From Chelatococcus sp. HY11 (GTDB lineage: Bacteria; Pseudomonadota; Alphaproteobacteria; Rhizobiales; Beijerinckiaceae): 64,000 nucleotides of DNA. The position numbers were made by a program, and so were the translations under genes. The number at the start of each line of letters is the position of its first letter. The first letter of the stretch is position 1. This document shows positions 38,347 through 46,827 of the stretch, piece by piece. The stretch is taken from contig NZ_JAHBRX010000001.1 in the NCBI RefSeq assembly GCF_018398335.1, forward strand, positions 3,278,001 through 3,342,000, given 5' to 3'. The notes below the pieces were generated by a model. It saw only the letters and a program-made list of their open reading frames with translations. It did not search any database and was not told the DNA's origin.

Positions 38347-39351
38347 TCAGATGGTGCGGATGTCGGCGAACTGGCCGGAACGGCGATAGCGCCAGAGATA
38401 GCCCGGGACGATCGCCTCGTACGGTGTCGCCGTGACGCCGATGTCACCGAGCGTGCGGCCGGTATCGATGGCCGTCGTCGACACGACATTGTCATGGCCG
38501 AGCAGCGCGACCTGATCCCGCGTGAGCACGAGATAGTCGGGCAAGATGCCGAAGGTGAGCTTGTCGGCGAATTCGACGACACCCGCCATGAGCGATGCAC
38601 CGGCCTTCGGCAGATCCACCACCAGCCGGCGACGGCCGATGACGCCGAGTGTATAATCGACGATTTCGCGGAGTGTCTTCACCTCAGGCCCGCCGAGCTC
38701 GTAGACATGGCCCTCCGCGACGGCGCCGTCGACGACACGGGCAATGGCTTCGGCGACGTCCATGACATAGACGGGCTGGAAACGTGTGGCGCCACCGGTG
38801 ATCGGCACGACCGGCAGGCGGCTGCCGAGCGCCGCGAAGCGGTTGAAGAACCCGTCCTCCGGGCCGAACACCACGGACGGACGGAGGATCGTCGCCTTGG
38901 GGACATGGCTGAAGGCGGCGGCCTCTCCGGCTGCCTTGGTGCGCGCGTAGAGCGATTCAGACTGCGCGTCGGCGCCCAGCGCCGAGACATGGACGAGGCG
39001 GGCACCGGCTGCCTCGGCCGCCTCGGCCACCGCGCGGGCACCGAAGCTGTGAACCGCCGCGAAATTCTGCCGGCCGGCTTCCTTGAGCACGCCGACAAGA
39101 TTGATCACCACGTCCGAACCACGCGCCGCAGCCTGAACGGATTGCTTATAGCGCAGGTTTGCCTGCACCGCGTGGATCTGTCCGACGCGGCCGAGCGGCT
39201 GCAGGAAGCCGGCCAGGTCCGGACGCCGCACCGCGACGCGGATGCGATAGCCGCGCTGGGCCAACGCCCGCACCACGTGACGACCGATGAAGCCCGATCC
39301 GCCGAAGACGGTGATGAGCTGTGAGGACGTCCCCACTACTCCCGCTGTCAT
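38347..39351 (-). CDS. NDUFA9-like NAD(P)H-binding protein (complex I-associated)
   Basis: A 334-aa atypical SDR. ATG 39351 is preceded by GGAGG with 6-nt spacing; the frame continues upstream without similarity. The NAD(P) motif is TVFGGSGFIGRHVVRALAQR. Also visible are VINLVGVLKEAGRQNF, the YART-K pair of ESLYARTKAAGEAAA, and FGPEDGFFNRFAAL. Homologues are accessory subunits of respiratory complex I in alphaproteobacteria and mitochondria. It ends convergently with the EI24 gene. Confidence 0.87.
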   Translation of the reverse strand: MTAGVVGTSSQLITVFGGSGFIGRHVVRALAQRGYRIRVAVRRPDLAGFLQPLGRVGQIHAVQANLRYKQSVQAAARGSDVVINLVGVLKEAGRQNFAAVHSFGARAVAEAAEAAGARLVHVSALGADAQSESLYARTKAAGEAAAFSHVPKATILRPSVVFGPEDGFFNRFAALGSRLPVVPITGGATRFQPVYVMDVAEAIARVVDGAVAEGHVYELGGPEVKTLREIVDYTLGVIGRRRLVVDLPKAGASLMAGVVEFADKLTFGILPDYLVLTRDQVALLGHDNVVSTTAIDTGRTLGDIGVTATPYEAIVPGYLWRYRRSGQFADIRTI

Positions 39352-39868
39352 CGAAAGCCTCCGCCTGTTTGGAATTGATCTCGACACGTGTTCCATAGAG
39401 CGCTTTACCGCACGAGGGAACCATGCAGCGGTGAAGAATCAATCAAATTGCACGCGCCATTGCGTCGCTGCAGCATTTTCGGCCCGTCAGGGCCGGGTTG
39501 CGGATTACACGCCCCCCTAGGCCAACGGAGATGTCAGCCGCTCTCAAGGCGATACGGTCAATGAGCCCGTCAAGCGCTCTGATCTTCGCGCCGCGCCGAT
39601 ACGATACGAATCGAGCCCACCGAGGCGCATCAGGCCGGGGATGCCGCGCGCCGCCCCTCTCCACAACGTCCGGCGAGACCGCGAATGCAAAAGCCTTTCC
39701 GGTGCGCGTGAAGCTGTGGCGTGGCAGCCAGGGGATAGCCGCCCCTTTGACGCCCGATGTTTTCCCATACCATCAGGCCGGATATGACCGCGGCATGACG
39801 AATGCCGTTGACAGGTGATGCGGCGACCCTCTAAAGAGCGCCTGCCGACCCCGATGGGGAGGCCACCT
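39352..39868. other. Intergenic region upstream of tRNA-Leu
   Basis: 517 bp with the promoters of the NDUFA9-like gene (leftward) and of tRNA-Leu (rightward). Several overlapping frames are open but none has a protein-like composition or ribosome site. No IS-type ends seen. Confidence 0.5.
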
Positions 39869-39953
39869 GCCCAGGTGGTGGAATTGGTAGACACGCAGGT
39901 TTCAGGTACCTGTGCCGCAAGGCGTGAAGGTTCGAGTCCTTTCCTGGGCACCA
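39869..39953 (+). tRNA. tRNA-Leu (anticodon CAG)
   Basis: A complete 85-nt type-II tRNA including encoded CCA. The acceptor stem is GCCCAGG / CCTGGGC, the D-arm region is GTGGAATTGGTAGAC, and the anticodon arm GCAGG-TTTCAGGTA-CCTGT gives anticodon CAG. A long variable arm and the T-arm GGTTCGAGTCC follow. Its 3' end doubles as the attachment site of the adjacent element. Confidence 0.95.
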
Positions 39954-39954
39954 T
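39935..39954 (+). repeat. attL core (tRNA-Leu 3' end)
   Basis: The first copy of the 20-bp direct repeat; it covers part of the T-arm, the acceptor 3' strand and CCA of tRNA-Leu. Integration here leaves the tRNA intact. Confidence 0.9.
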
Positions 39955-40001
39955 TGATCCGCTAAGCGATTGATGGATCGGTAAATTCTGATAGATCAGA
40001 G

Positions 40002-40024
40002 AGTTACGTCGCCCGAGTGCTACA
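40002..40024. repeat. Possible integrase/excisionase arm sites near attL
   Basis: AGTTACGTC at 40002-40010 (reverse complement of GACGTAACT) and GAGTGCTACA at 40015-40024, about 50 bp inside the core and just before the integrase. Both motifs recur just inside the other end (46742-46750 and 46757-46766). Confidence 0.5.
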
Positions 40025-40050
40025 AACGGGTGATACAATTGGCTCTGACG

Positions 40051-41766
40051 ATGGCACGTCCCTTCAAGCATCGGAAGACTGGCGTCTATTGGTTCCGAAA
40101 GGCGGTCCCGCAGGACTTGCGCGGTATCATCGGCAAGACCGAGATCAACAAGACGCTAGACACCAAGGACGCCGCCGTGGCCCGAACGCGCCACGCGGAG
40201 ATGGCTGTTACCGTTGAGCGTGAGTGGCAGGAGCACCGCAGGCGACAAGCTCTCCTGTCCGGCCCCATGCTGGACGAAGTGGACAACGAGACGATCGCGC
40301 GCGCTGGGAAAGTCTATTACGCCGCTCTCCTCGAAGAAGACGAGGAGGTGCGGCTCGATGGCTTCAGTGATGAGCCTCGGCTTCCCCTTGAACGGCCTGA
40401 CGACCCTGAAGCGGCGAACGATCTCATAGCCCGAGATGGCTTCAAACGGCCGACCTTCGACGCGCGGCAGGCGGATCGCGAATGGCTGGACGCCCACAAC
40501 CGAGCACAATGGGCTCGCGGCACCATCGATCCCTTTTATGCTGGGGAAGTGGATGAGGTCATGTCCTGGCCGCAGTTCGGCATCCGCCTCGCTCCCAACT
40601 CCCCAAGCCGTAAATTCATCGCCCGAGCCCTTCAGAGCGCAGCTATCAACGCCGAGAAGGCCCGCCGGGAGCGCGATCAGGGCGAACCTATCGAAACGCC
40701 GCTGATGCCTGAGCCTGCGGCTGCCAGTCATTCAAGACCAGAACGCGCATCCTCGAAGCCGAAGAATGGGGAAACAATCACATCGCTGCTGGCCGACTGG
40801 TGGAAGGAAGCCCAAGCCACGGGGACGAAACCCAGCACGTATGACAGCTACGCGCGTACGGTGAAGTATTTCATCACCTTCCTCGGGCACGACGACGCAA
40901 CCCATGTGGCTCCTGCGGACGTGGTGGCATTCAAGGATCACCGCTTGGCGTCGATCAACCCGAGGACCAACAAGCCGGTTTTACCCAAGACCGTCATGGA
41001 TAGCGATCTTGTGGCGCTGAAGTCCCTGTTCGGCTGGGCTGTGATCAACCACCGGGTGCCCTCGAACCCGGCAACCGGCATTTCCATCAAGCGCGCCCGA
41101 GTACGCAATCTCCAGCGTGACCCCGGCTTCACGGATGAGGAAGCTGCCGCCCTTCTGAAGGCTGCGGACCTGTATACTCCGGGCAATGAGCATCCGAAAA
41201 CCGCTGCGGGCAAACGATGGCTGCCTTGGCTCATGGCGTACACTGGCGCTCGGGTAGGCGAAGTTGCTCAGCTTCGGAAGCAAGACATAAAGCTGGTAGA
41301 CGGTATGTGGATCATCCACATCACCCCGGAGGCGGGAACCGTGAAGACCGACAAGCCTCGATGGGTTACCGTACACCTCCATCTGATCGAGAAGGGATTT
41401 CCCGAGTTTGTGACTTCGGCATCACCCGGCCACTTGTTCCTCACGCCATCTGCCGAGGGGGACGTGTTGGGGCCACTTCAAGGCTTGAAGAACAGGCTTG
41501 CCGAGCTGGCGCGCAGCATCGTAACGGACCCTAGGGTGGCCCCCAACCACGGCTGGCGTCACCGCTTTCGTGCTCAATGGCGACTGGCCGAGCTGTCGAT
41601 GGACGATAACGAGTTCATTCAAGGGTGGAGTTCAGGAAAGAGCAGCGCCCGATATGGCATGACTCATTACGTAATGGTCGCGAAGTCGATGGCGAAATTT
41701 CCTCGGCAAGACATCACCCGCAGTGCCCCTCAAGACGCGGTGCCTGCTCCAGTCAACACCCTGTGA
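40051..41766 (+). CDS. Tyrosine recombinase / site-specific integrase
   Basis: A 571-aa integrase. ATG 40051 (MARPFKHRKTGVYWFRKAVP) is preferred to GTG 40030, because the diverged stub at 46932 begins at the matching place. The N-terminal part (about 1-230) is the long form seen in alphaproteobacterial tRNA islands. The core-binding SAM-like domain starts near TITSLLADWWKEAQATG. The catalytic residues are the Arg in YTGARVGEVAQLRKQD, the HxxR in GWRHRFRAQW and the Tyr near YGMTHYVMVAK. It should catalyse insertion at and excision from tRNA-Leu. Its 3' end overlaps the convergent serine recombinase by 37 bp. Confidence 0.93.
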   Translation: MARPFKHRKTGVYWFRKAVPQDLRGIIGKTEINKTLDTKDAAVARTRHAEMAVTVEREWQEHRRRQALLSGPMLDEVDNETIARAGKVYYAALLEEDEEVRLDGFSDEPRLPLERPDDPEAANDLIARDGFKRPTFDARQADREWLDAHNRAQWARGTIDPFYAGEVDEVMSWPQFGIRLAPNSPSRKFIARALQSAAINAEKARRERDQGEPIETPLMPEPAAASHSRPERASSKPKNGETITSLLADWWKEAQATGTKPSTYDSYARTVKYFITFLGHDDATHVAPADVVAFKDHRLASINPRTNKPVLPKTVMDSDLVALKSLFGWAVINHRVPSNPATGISIKRARVRNLQRDPGFTDEEAAALLKAADLYTPGNEHPKTAAGKRWLPWLMAYTGARVGEVAQLRKQDIKLVDGMWIIHITPEAGTVKTDKPRWVTVHLHLIEKGFPEFVTSASPGHLFLTPSAEGDVLGPLQGLKNRLAELARSIVTDPRVAPNHGWRHRFRAQWRLAELSMDDNEFIQGWSSGKSSARYGMTHYVMVAKSMAKFPRQDITRSAPQDAVPAPVNTL

Positions 41767-42290
41767 ACTGACGCCTTGCCGATCTCGAGGCGCCTCGCGA
41801 TCTCCGACAGGCTGACCCCTTGAGCCGATAGGGCCTTGATCTCCTCAGCCTTGGCCCTCGCGGTCGGCTTCCGGCCCTTGTACTTGCCATCGGCCTTCGC
41901 CTTGGCGATGCCTTCGCGTTGCCGCTCCAGCATCATTTCGCGCTCGAACTCCGCAACACCCCCAAGGACGCTGAGCATGAGCTTGCCCGTGGGTGTGGTC
42001 GTATCGATGCCGAGATTGAGGATGCGGATGGCAACGTCCTTCGCCTGAAGGGCACGGACGATCTCCCACATGTGGGGAACCGAACGGGCCAGCCGGTCCA
42101 GCTTGGTGACCACGAAGGTATCGCCCTTGCGACAGTACGCGATGGCCTCTTCAAGGCCCTTCCTGGAGCCTACTGAGCTTGTCTGCTCCCTGAAGACCTG
42201 CTCACACCCGAGGGCTTCCAAGTCCCTGACCTGGGCCTCCAGGCCCGCTTCCTGCTCGACTGTGCTTGTTCTCGCGTACCCGACCAGCAT
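41730..42290 (-). CDS. Serine recombinase of the resolvase/invertase family
   Basis: A 186-aa recombinase. The catalytic serine is S9 in VGYARTSTVEQ. Further family motifs are FVVTKLDRLARSV and GKLMLSVLGGVAEFEREMM, followed by the E-helix RQREGIAKAKADGKYKGRK. The C-terminal HTH reads GVSLSEIARRLEIGKASVHR. Length is normal for Tn3-resolvase/Gin-type enzymes. It is convergent with the integrase. A cluster of GTTCC/GGAAC motifs directly upstream may be its recombination sites. Confidence 0.92.
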   Translation of the reverse strand: MLVGYARTSTVEQEAGLEAQVRDLEALGCEQVFREQTSSVGSRKGLEEAIAYCRKGDTFVVTKLDRLARSVPHMWEIVRALQAKDVAIRILNLGIDTTTPTGKLMLSVLGGVAEFEREMMLERQREGIAKAKADGKYKGRKPTARAKAEEIKALSAQGVSLSEIARRLEIGKASVHRVLTGAGTAS

Positions 42291-42747
42291 GACCCGCCAT
42301 CCGTTCCAATGAAGTCTTAGACAACGTGAGGCCGACCGTTCCGAAAGTCAATACTATTTATACGGAACGGCAAAGCTCATGCCTTGGAACGACTCACTGG
42401 GGCTTGGCCTATCGGAACGACGAGTTTTGCGAGATCGACGATGCGTAGGAACTCCTTCGTGAGCAGACAATTGGAAAGCGGATCGAAATCTTCACCGGCA
42501 TACGTGGAACCGGCGCGGAAACACCTGCGTGCGGTCATTTACCTTCACTTTTGGCAGGACAAGGACCTACCGAGGCCCCCACTGGGGGAACCTCAAAGCA
42601 GGCAACTGATCGATCCTGTGTCAAACTTTTTCCGGGGAAATTTTGGATGTCCGACTCGGGGCTCAAGCGGGCCGTGAGGAAGAGTGCCCTTTACCGTGAG
42701 TGCGAGTTGTTAGAGCATAGCAGAAGGTGGACGGTCGGGGGGGGGAA
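42291..42747. promoter_or_regulatory. Non-coding region with GTTCC/GGAAC motif cluster
   Basis: The first ~130 bp contain five copies of GTTCC/GGAAC: CCGTTCC at 42301, CCGTTCCG at 42336-42343, CGGAACGG at 42363-42370, GGAAC at 42386 and CGGAACG at 42413. The second and third form a perfect 8-bp inverted repeat 19 nt apart around an AT-rich centre. This looks like a res-type recombination site or an operator for the serine recombinase. The remaining ~300 bp has short open frames but nothing protein-like enough to call. Confidence 0.5.
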
Positions 42748-43776
42748 ATGATGGCTGCCGAAATGCTTGTCGAAGCGAGCAAATCACTTGAGAGAGTTCA
42801 ACAATTCGATGCAGAGCAGTTGCCTCGACGCGACGTTCTCGGTTCAAGCCTATCATTCGACGCCGCCGTAGAACCCGCTAAGCGGATCATCGGACTTTTC
42901 CAGCAACTCCCAATCGAGCACCTGAAAGACCTCCCCACTGGATCACTTCAGCAAATCCGCGATCTGGCAAATAGCTTTTACAGCACGCTACAAAGCATAT
43001 TGCAGTTCTCTACCGAAACTGATGGGAACCCGGCTGCTCTCCGACAGCAGTACATCGAGTCGCTCAAAAGGTTATACGATGATATTTTTAACATTGTTCA
43101 TCCGTTAGTAGGGTACCTCACCAGTCGCCAGCGCGACTTTGGTGCACTGGAGCGCGCAGCTCGGGCTGCCGTACAGTCTGCGACGGATCAGGCCGGTTTA
43201 GTCATGGAGCAATTCGCTAAGGATCGCGAGGAAGTTCAGCGTATCCTCAACGAAGTTAGGCAGGCTGCCGCCGAACAGGGCGTGTCGCAGCAAGCCATCT
43301 ATTTCAAGGATGAAGCCGAAAAGCACGAGACCTCGGCGGACAAATGGCGGACCTACACGGTCCGTACCGCGATTGGTCTAGGCGGGTTCGCTGCTGTCAG
43401 CGTATTTCTTCACAAAATCCCGTGGATCACCCCAACAACGACATATGAAGCTGTACAGGTTGGGTTGAGCAAGTTGCTGATATTTGGCGTGATCGCCTAT
43501 ATGGTGGCGCTGTGTGCCAGGAACTTCCTTTCGCACAAGCACAACGGCATCGTGAACCGACACCGTCAGAATGCCTTGCTGACCTTCAAATCACTCACGG
43601 ATGCCGCCAGCGGCGAAGACCGACGCGATGTCGTTCTGACGCATGCAGCAGCCTGCATCTTCAGCCCTCAGGACACCGGCTACACTCGTGCATCAGGCGG
43701 CCAAGACAACTATTCCGCGACTAAGTTGATAGAGGTCTTACCCAAGCTGTCCTCATCTAGCGGCGGTTCCAGCTAG
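42748..43776 (+). CDS. Unrecognised membrane protein with coiled coil and two TM helices
   Basis: A 342-aa protein starting at ATG 42748 after a GGGGGGGGAA tract (ATG 42751 is equivalent). Residues ~50-190 are helical and partly coiled-coil (SLKRLYDDIFNIVHPLVGYL, ...EEVQRILNEVRQAAAEQGV). Two hydrophobic helices follow: AIGLGGFAAVSVFLHK and LIFGVIAYMVALCARNFL. The C-terminal cytosolic module starts HKHNGIVNRHRQNALLTFKS and runs through TDAASGEDRRDVVLTHAAAC to QDTGYT. The same kind of tail is, from memory, shared by many hypothetical proteins in accessory DNA. The function is unknown. The topology (long cytosolic helix, TM hairpin, cytosolic tail) would suit a membrane-associated sensor or effector. 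Confidence 0.75.
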   Translation: MMAAEMLVEASKSLERVQQFDAEQLPRRDVLGSSLSFDAAVEPAKRIIGLFQQLPIEHLKDLPTGSLQQIRDLANSFYSTLQSILQFSTETDGNPAALRQQYIESLKRLYDDIFNIVHPLVGYLTSRQRDFGALERAARAAVQSATDQAGLVMEQFAKDREEVQRILNEVRQAAAEQGVSQQAIYFKDEAEKHETSADKWRTYTVRTAIGLGGFAAVSVFLHKIPWITPTTTYEAVQVGLSKLLIFGVIAYMVALCARNFLSHKHNGIVNRHRQNALLTFKSLTDAASGEDRRDVVLTHAAACIFSPQDTGYTRASGGQDNYSATKLIEVLPKLSSSSGGSS

Positions 43777-44215
43777 CGGAGCTAAGGCCGAAGCGGCTCA
43801 TCGCTGGGCTGATAAGTCCACACTTGCCCATCGCTTAACGCTATCAGTTAATCTGAGGGTGTCTCCGAGGACGAAATCAGCTCGCCTCGACACTGCCGCA
43901 CTCACAGCTAACTTCAGATCTCACCACCCAAGGCCAGCTTCTCCAAGGTTAAGAGAAGCGAGATTTCGTCCCAGCATCGTCTCCCGAAAAGTCCACCCGG
44001 ATGGTCATGGACAAAATGGTGGCGAGTTTGTTCGGCATACTGGCTCACCAGCCTTAGAGGTCATCTCCGGCGATGCTTCTCCGCTGGAGCGACCACACAG
44101 CTCTTAACGATCGGCTGAGAGTAATTCTCTCGCTGATTGAGCGGAATTTTTCTTTATCTTACAAAGACTAACAACCCGCGCTGTTGCCTCTAAGTGTCCC
44201 AATGGGACAGCAGAG
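43777..44215. other. Intergenic region inside the element
   Basis: About 440 bp with no convincing gene. A 10-bp perfect inverted repeat GGACGAAATC (43869-43878) / GATTTCGTCC (43962-43971) is the only structure noticed. The gene ends converge here. Confidence 0.45.
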
Positions 44216-45109
44216 CTAGAAATCTTGGCCGTCCATTGACGCGTCATCGACCTGCCCCCAGCGAGCGCTGAGTTCGTCTTCCTCTTCATGGCGCGCCTGA
44301 AGCTCCTTCAACGCGCTGGCTAGAAGCCCAACGAGCTCATCCCGATCGGCCCAACTGGTTGCCTCATCGAACGCCAGGAAGAGGCTCGATAAGTTCTCTC
44401 GGGCTCCCGCAAGGGCGTCCTTGCGACGCTTCAGGGCCTGTAGGCCACCTTCGGGTTTGGGCGCATCCTCATTCGCCATCCGCTCGGCGACGGCACGATG
44501 GTCCTCCCGTATCCAGCGAAAGACACTAGACTTTGGGGCGCCTAGAACCTCCGCGATGTCGCGATAGCTCTTGAGCGAACCATTCGCGTTGATGTGCCTG
44601 CGCGCGTGGATGTAGGCCTTCAGTACGTCACGCAGGCCTCGCGCTTTAAGGGGCTGCCCGTGCCTGAGATTAGCTTCGGCCGCCAACCATCTGGCCTGCC
44701 GCCGCGTCGTCCTGATAACGTAGGCCTCAATTTCCTGCCTACCATCCATCTGATGGACATTATACCGGTGATGGCCATCGATGATGGCAAGCGAGGTCTC
44801 AAAGCCGCCATGTTCCTCGTGGGCTTCAAGTGCCGCAATTACAATTGGGTCCAACCGTGTGCCCGATCGCAGGACTCCTGCCAGCCGCGTCAGGTTGCGC
44901 GAGTCAAGGCCATCCCTGATCTGAAACACGGGGTCGCGTCGGATATCCCCGAGCGGCACGCTGTAGGGTCCCAGCGGCTGCTCCCGTTCGGCCCCAGCAA
45001 GGTCCTTCCTGAGCCGCTCCCACTTGAACGTCGTTGCGCTTGGGTGCTTCCGTGAGCTGAAGATGCCGCCTGCTCCCTCGTCATCAACGCCCGACCTCTT
45101 CTTTCTCAT
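44216..45109 (-). CDS. ParB/Srx N-terminal-domain protein
   Basis: A 297-aa protein. The ParB-like domain (about 45-160) opens YSVPLGDIRRDPVFQIRDGL and contains LDPIVIAALEAHE and the signature AIIDGHHRYNVHQM. A helical part with RGLRDVLKAYIHARRHI follows. The HTH KSYRDIAEVLGAPKSSVFRW comes next, and the tail is acidic. It resembles ParB-domain proteins encoded on integrative elements rather than the chromosomal ParB of a parABS system, and no ParA is adjacent. Its start overlaps the stop of the upstream finger gene by 4 bp, so the two are coupled. A DNA-binding or transcription-control role is likely. Confidence 0.8.
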   Translation of the reverse strand: MRKKRSGVDDEGAGGIFSSRKHPSATTFKWERLRKDLAGAEREQPLGPYSVPLGDIRRDPVFQIRDGLDSRNLTRLAGVLRSGTRLDPIVIAALEAHEEHGGFETSLAIIDGHHRYNVHQMDGRQEIEAYVIRTTRRQARWLAAEANLRHGQPLKARGLRDVLKAYIHARRHINANGSLKSYRDIAEVLGAPKSSVFRWIREDHRAVAERMANEDAPKPEGGLQALKRRKDALAGARENLSSLFLAFDEATSWADRDELVGLLASALKELQARHEEEDELSARWGQVDDASMDGQDF

Positions 45110-45774
45110 TCCAGTCCCTTCAGCGCCTCATGCAAGGCGTTCACTTCATCCTGCTGCTTCTGCCTGTCCCGCTCTTCCAGCTTCGCGAGATGGATGCCAG
45201 CGCCCCCGAATGCCTCAGCCAGCCACTGCCCGATGATCACAGCCGCTTTCGGTGCGAGGTCCTTGTAAACCCGCTTTGTCTTACCGGTCTTGTGATCGTA
45301 CCACTCGCCCGCATTGACCTCGGCCAGTCCCCGCACACGCCGCACCAGTTGCATCCTGAAGCCTGCATCGCTGGGGAACCGGTGAGGCTGGTCCTGCTGC
45401 ATCATGAACATCGCGAGCACCGTATGGATCACCTCGCGCGGCTCCAGGGGTTCCCCGAGGGTGACGATGGCATGGGCCGCGATCCGCTCATACCGGACCA
45501 TAGGCTGTCCCCGCTGATAGGCGGCTAGAACACCCCGCGCGTGACTTTGGAGGGCCTCCCAGCGTTCCTCAAGCTGCGCCCATAGGGGGCTGCTCTTGTT
45601 CTTCTCCACCCGCCTCACGACCTGCCTGAGATAAGGCGCGAGCTGGGCCTTGGTGACTGCCTCCTGATCGACCGCGCCATGACGCCGCAACCGTGCGCGA
45701 TGGGTGGTGCAATATGGGCTGTATCGGGAGGTGGTCTGCGAGGAGCAACCGGGTGCTCGACAAAGGCGACTCAT
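45106..45774 (-). CDS. Unrecognised protein with N-terminal Cys/His finger
   Basis: A 222-aa basic protein. The N-terminus has a possible zinc finger: C5 and C10 in CRAPGCSS, C22 and H25 in YCTTH. A helical, Arg/Lys-rich body follows (YLRQVVRRVEKNKSSPLWAQ, ...RFPSDAGFRMQLVRRVRGLA). WYDHKTGKTKRVYKDLAPKA is near the end. It has no membrane segment. It is co-translated with the ParB-like gene downstream and probably functions with it on nucleic acid. The family is not recognised. Confidence 0.7.
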   Translation of the reverse strand: MSRLCRAPGCSSQTTSRYSPYCTTHRARLRRHGAVDQEAVTKAQLAPYLRQVVRRVEKNKSSPLWAQLEERWEALQSHARGVLAAYQRGQPMVRYERIAAHAIVTLGEPLEPREVIHTVLAMFMMQQDQPHRFPSDAGFRMQLVRRVRGLAEVNAGEWYDHKTGKTKRVYKDLAPKAAVIIGQWLAEAFGGAGIHLAKLEERDRQKQQDEVNALHEALKGLE

Positions 45775-45959
45775 GCAAAGCTCAATATCTGCGGCCCTGC
45801 CTAGCCAGACAGAGACGGAAATGAATAGCGGGTGCAGGTGGTGATGGCCAGAGCGCGCCGTTTGATGAGTCGGAGACGGTGCTGCGATTAGGGTAAGGCC
45901 TATGAGCCAGGAGGGCTACGCATTAAGCTTGGCCTCGCCTAAGGGGGAAGGGGAAGCTT

Positions 45960-46670
45960 ATGTGTGACAAGGACACGCTACCGCAACACCCGACGGAAGT
46001 CGCCGATGAAGTGGCATATAGGACAGCTCGCGCCACGGTTGGGGTAGTCCCATTCGCCGGTACGTTCCTCCAAGAGCTGATGGACGTTGCCATTGGTTCT
46101 CCACTCGAGAAGCGGCGTACGGATTGGTTTAGATCACTTGCAGCCGAAGTGGCACGGCTTCGGGAGCAATCGGAGAGCTTCGATCCGCATCTTCTCGCGG
46201 GCAAACCAGAGTTTGTTAGCGCAGTCTACGAAGCTACGACGATAGCCATGAAGACCCACCACGAGGAGAAGCTAGCGGCTCTTCGAAATGCCGTGCTGAA
46301 TGTAGGACTTGGCGCCGGTCCTAGCGAATTATTTCGCGGCCAGTTTATGCATTATCTGGACCGATTTTCCGTGTCCCACATAATGATGCTTCGAGCGCTG
46401 CATTCACCCGACAGCTATGGAACGATGGCAGAGGTCACCATGAATTTTCAAGGAAAGCGGGAGGACGGGAACCTACAGCGTGCGCTTGCGGCTACATTCC
46501 CAGAACTAAGCGAGGCAGGACTACTCTCCCAAGTTTTTAGCCAACTTCGAGACGAAGGTTTAGTCAGCATCAACATGGGCAACACCAATGTTGGGATGCG
46601 GTCGGGCTTAACAGGACTTGGCGAGGCGTTCCTTGAGTTCATTTCGGGACAGGACTTCTCTGACGCCTGA
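45960..46670 (+). CDS. Unrecognised 236-aa protein next to attR
   Basis: An acidic, mostly helical soluble protein. Landmarks: VPFAGTFLQELMDVAIGSPL, EKRRTDWFRSLAAEVARL, FVSAVYEATTIAMKTHHEEK, LAALRNAVLNVGL, and a C-terminal winged-helix-like half (LRDEGLVSI, then GMRSGLTGLGEAFLEFI). From memory, proteins of this layout occur widely as orphan hypotheticals in accessory regions; no function is known to me. It reads toward the attR end and is the last gene of the element. The single-gene unit suggests an autonomous cargo function. Confidence 0.7.
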   Translation: MCDKDTLPQHPTEVADEVAYRTARATVGVVPFAGTFLQELMDVAIGSPLEKRRTDWFRSLAAEVARLREQSESFDPHLLAGKPEFVSAVYEATTIAMKTHHEEKLAALRNAVLNVGLGAGPSELFRGQFMHYLDRFSVSHIMMLRALHSPDSYGTMAEVTMNFQGKREDGNLQRALAATFPELSEAGLLSQVFSQLRDEGLVSINMGNTNVGMRSGLTGLGEAFLEFISGQDFSDA

Positions 46671-46740
46671 TGTCCTCCGTCGCGACACGGAGGAGTGGCA
46701 ATCGTTCAGCTCCTCGCCACCACGAACAGTAGCTACGAAT

Positions 46741-46792
46741 GGACGTAACTACAACAGAGTGCTACAGAGAACGAATGGGGCGTAACGTAACT
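46741..46792. repeat. Possible integrase/excisionase arm sites near attR
   Basis: GACGTAACT (46742-46750), GAGTGCTACA (46757-46766) and GGGGCGTAACGTAACT (46777-46792) lie 36-105 bp inside the attR core. The first two match motifs just inside attL. A further near copy, GGGCGTTAACGTAACT, is at 47087-47102 beyond attR. Confidence 0.5.
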
Positions 46793-46827
46793 AGCTGTTT
46801 TTAAATGAGTTTACCTGGCTGATAGCC

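Noticed and set aside
42384-42677. Short frame upstream of the coiled-coil gene
   Set aside because: No protein-like content or ribosome site; overlaps the motif cluster. Left as non-coding.
43859-44107. 82-codon frame in the element
   Set aside because: Pro/Ser/Arg-rich translation with no similarity features.
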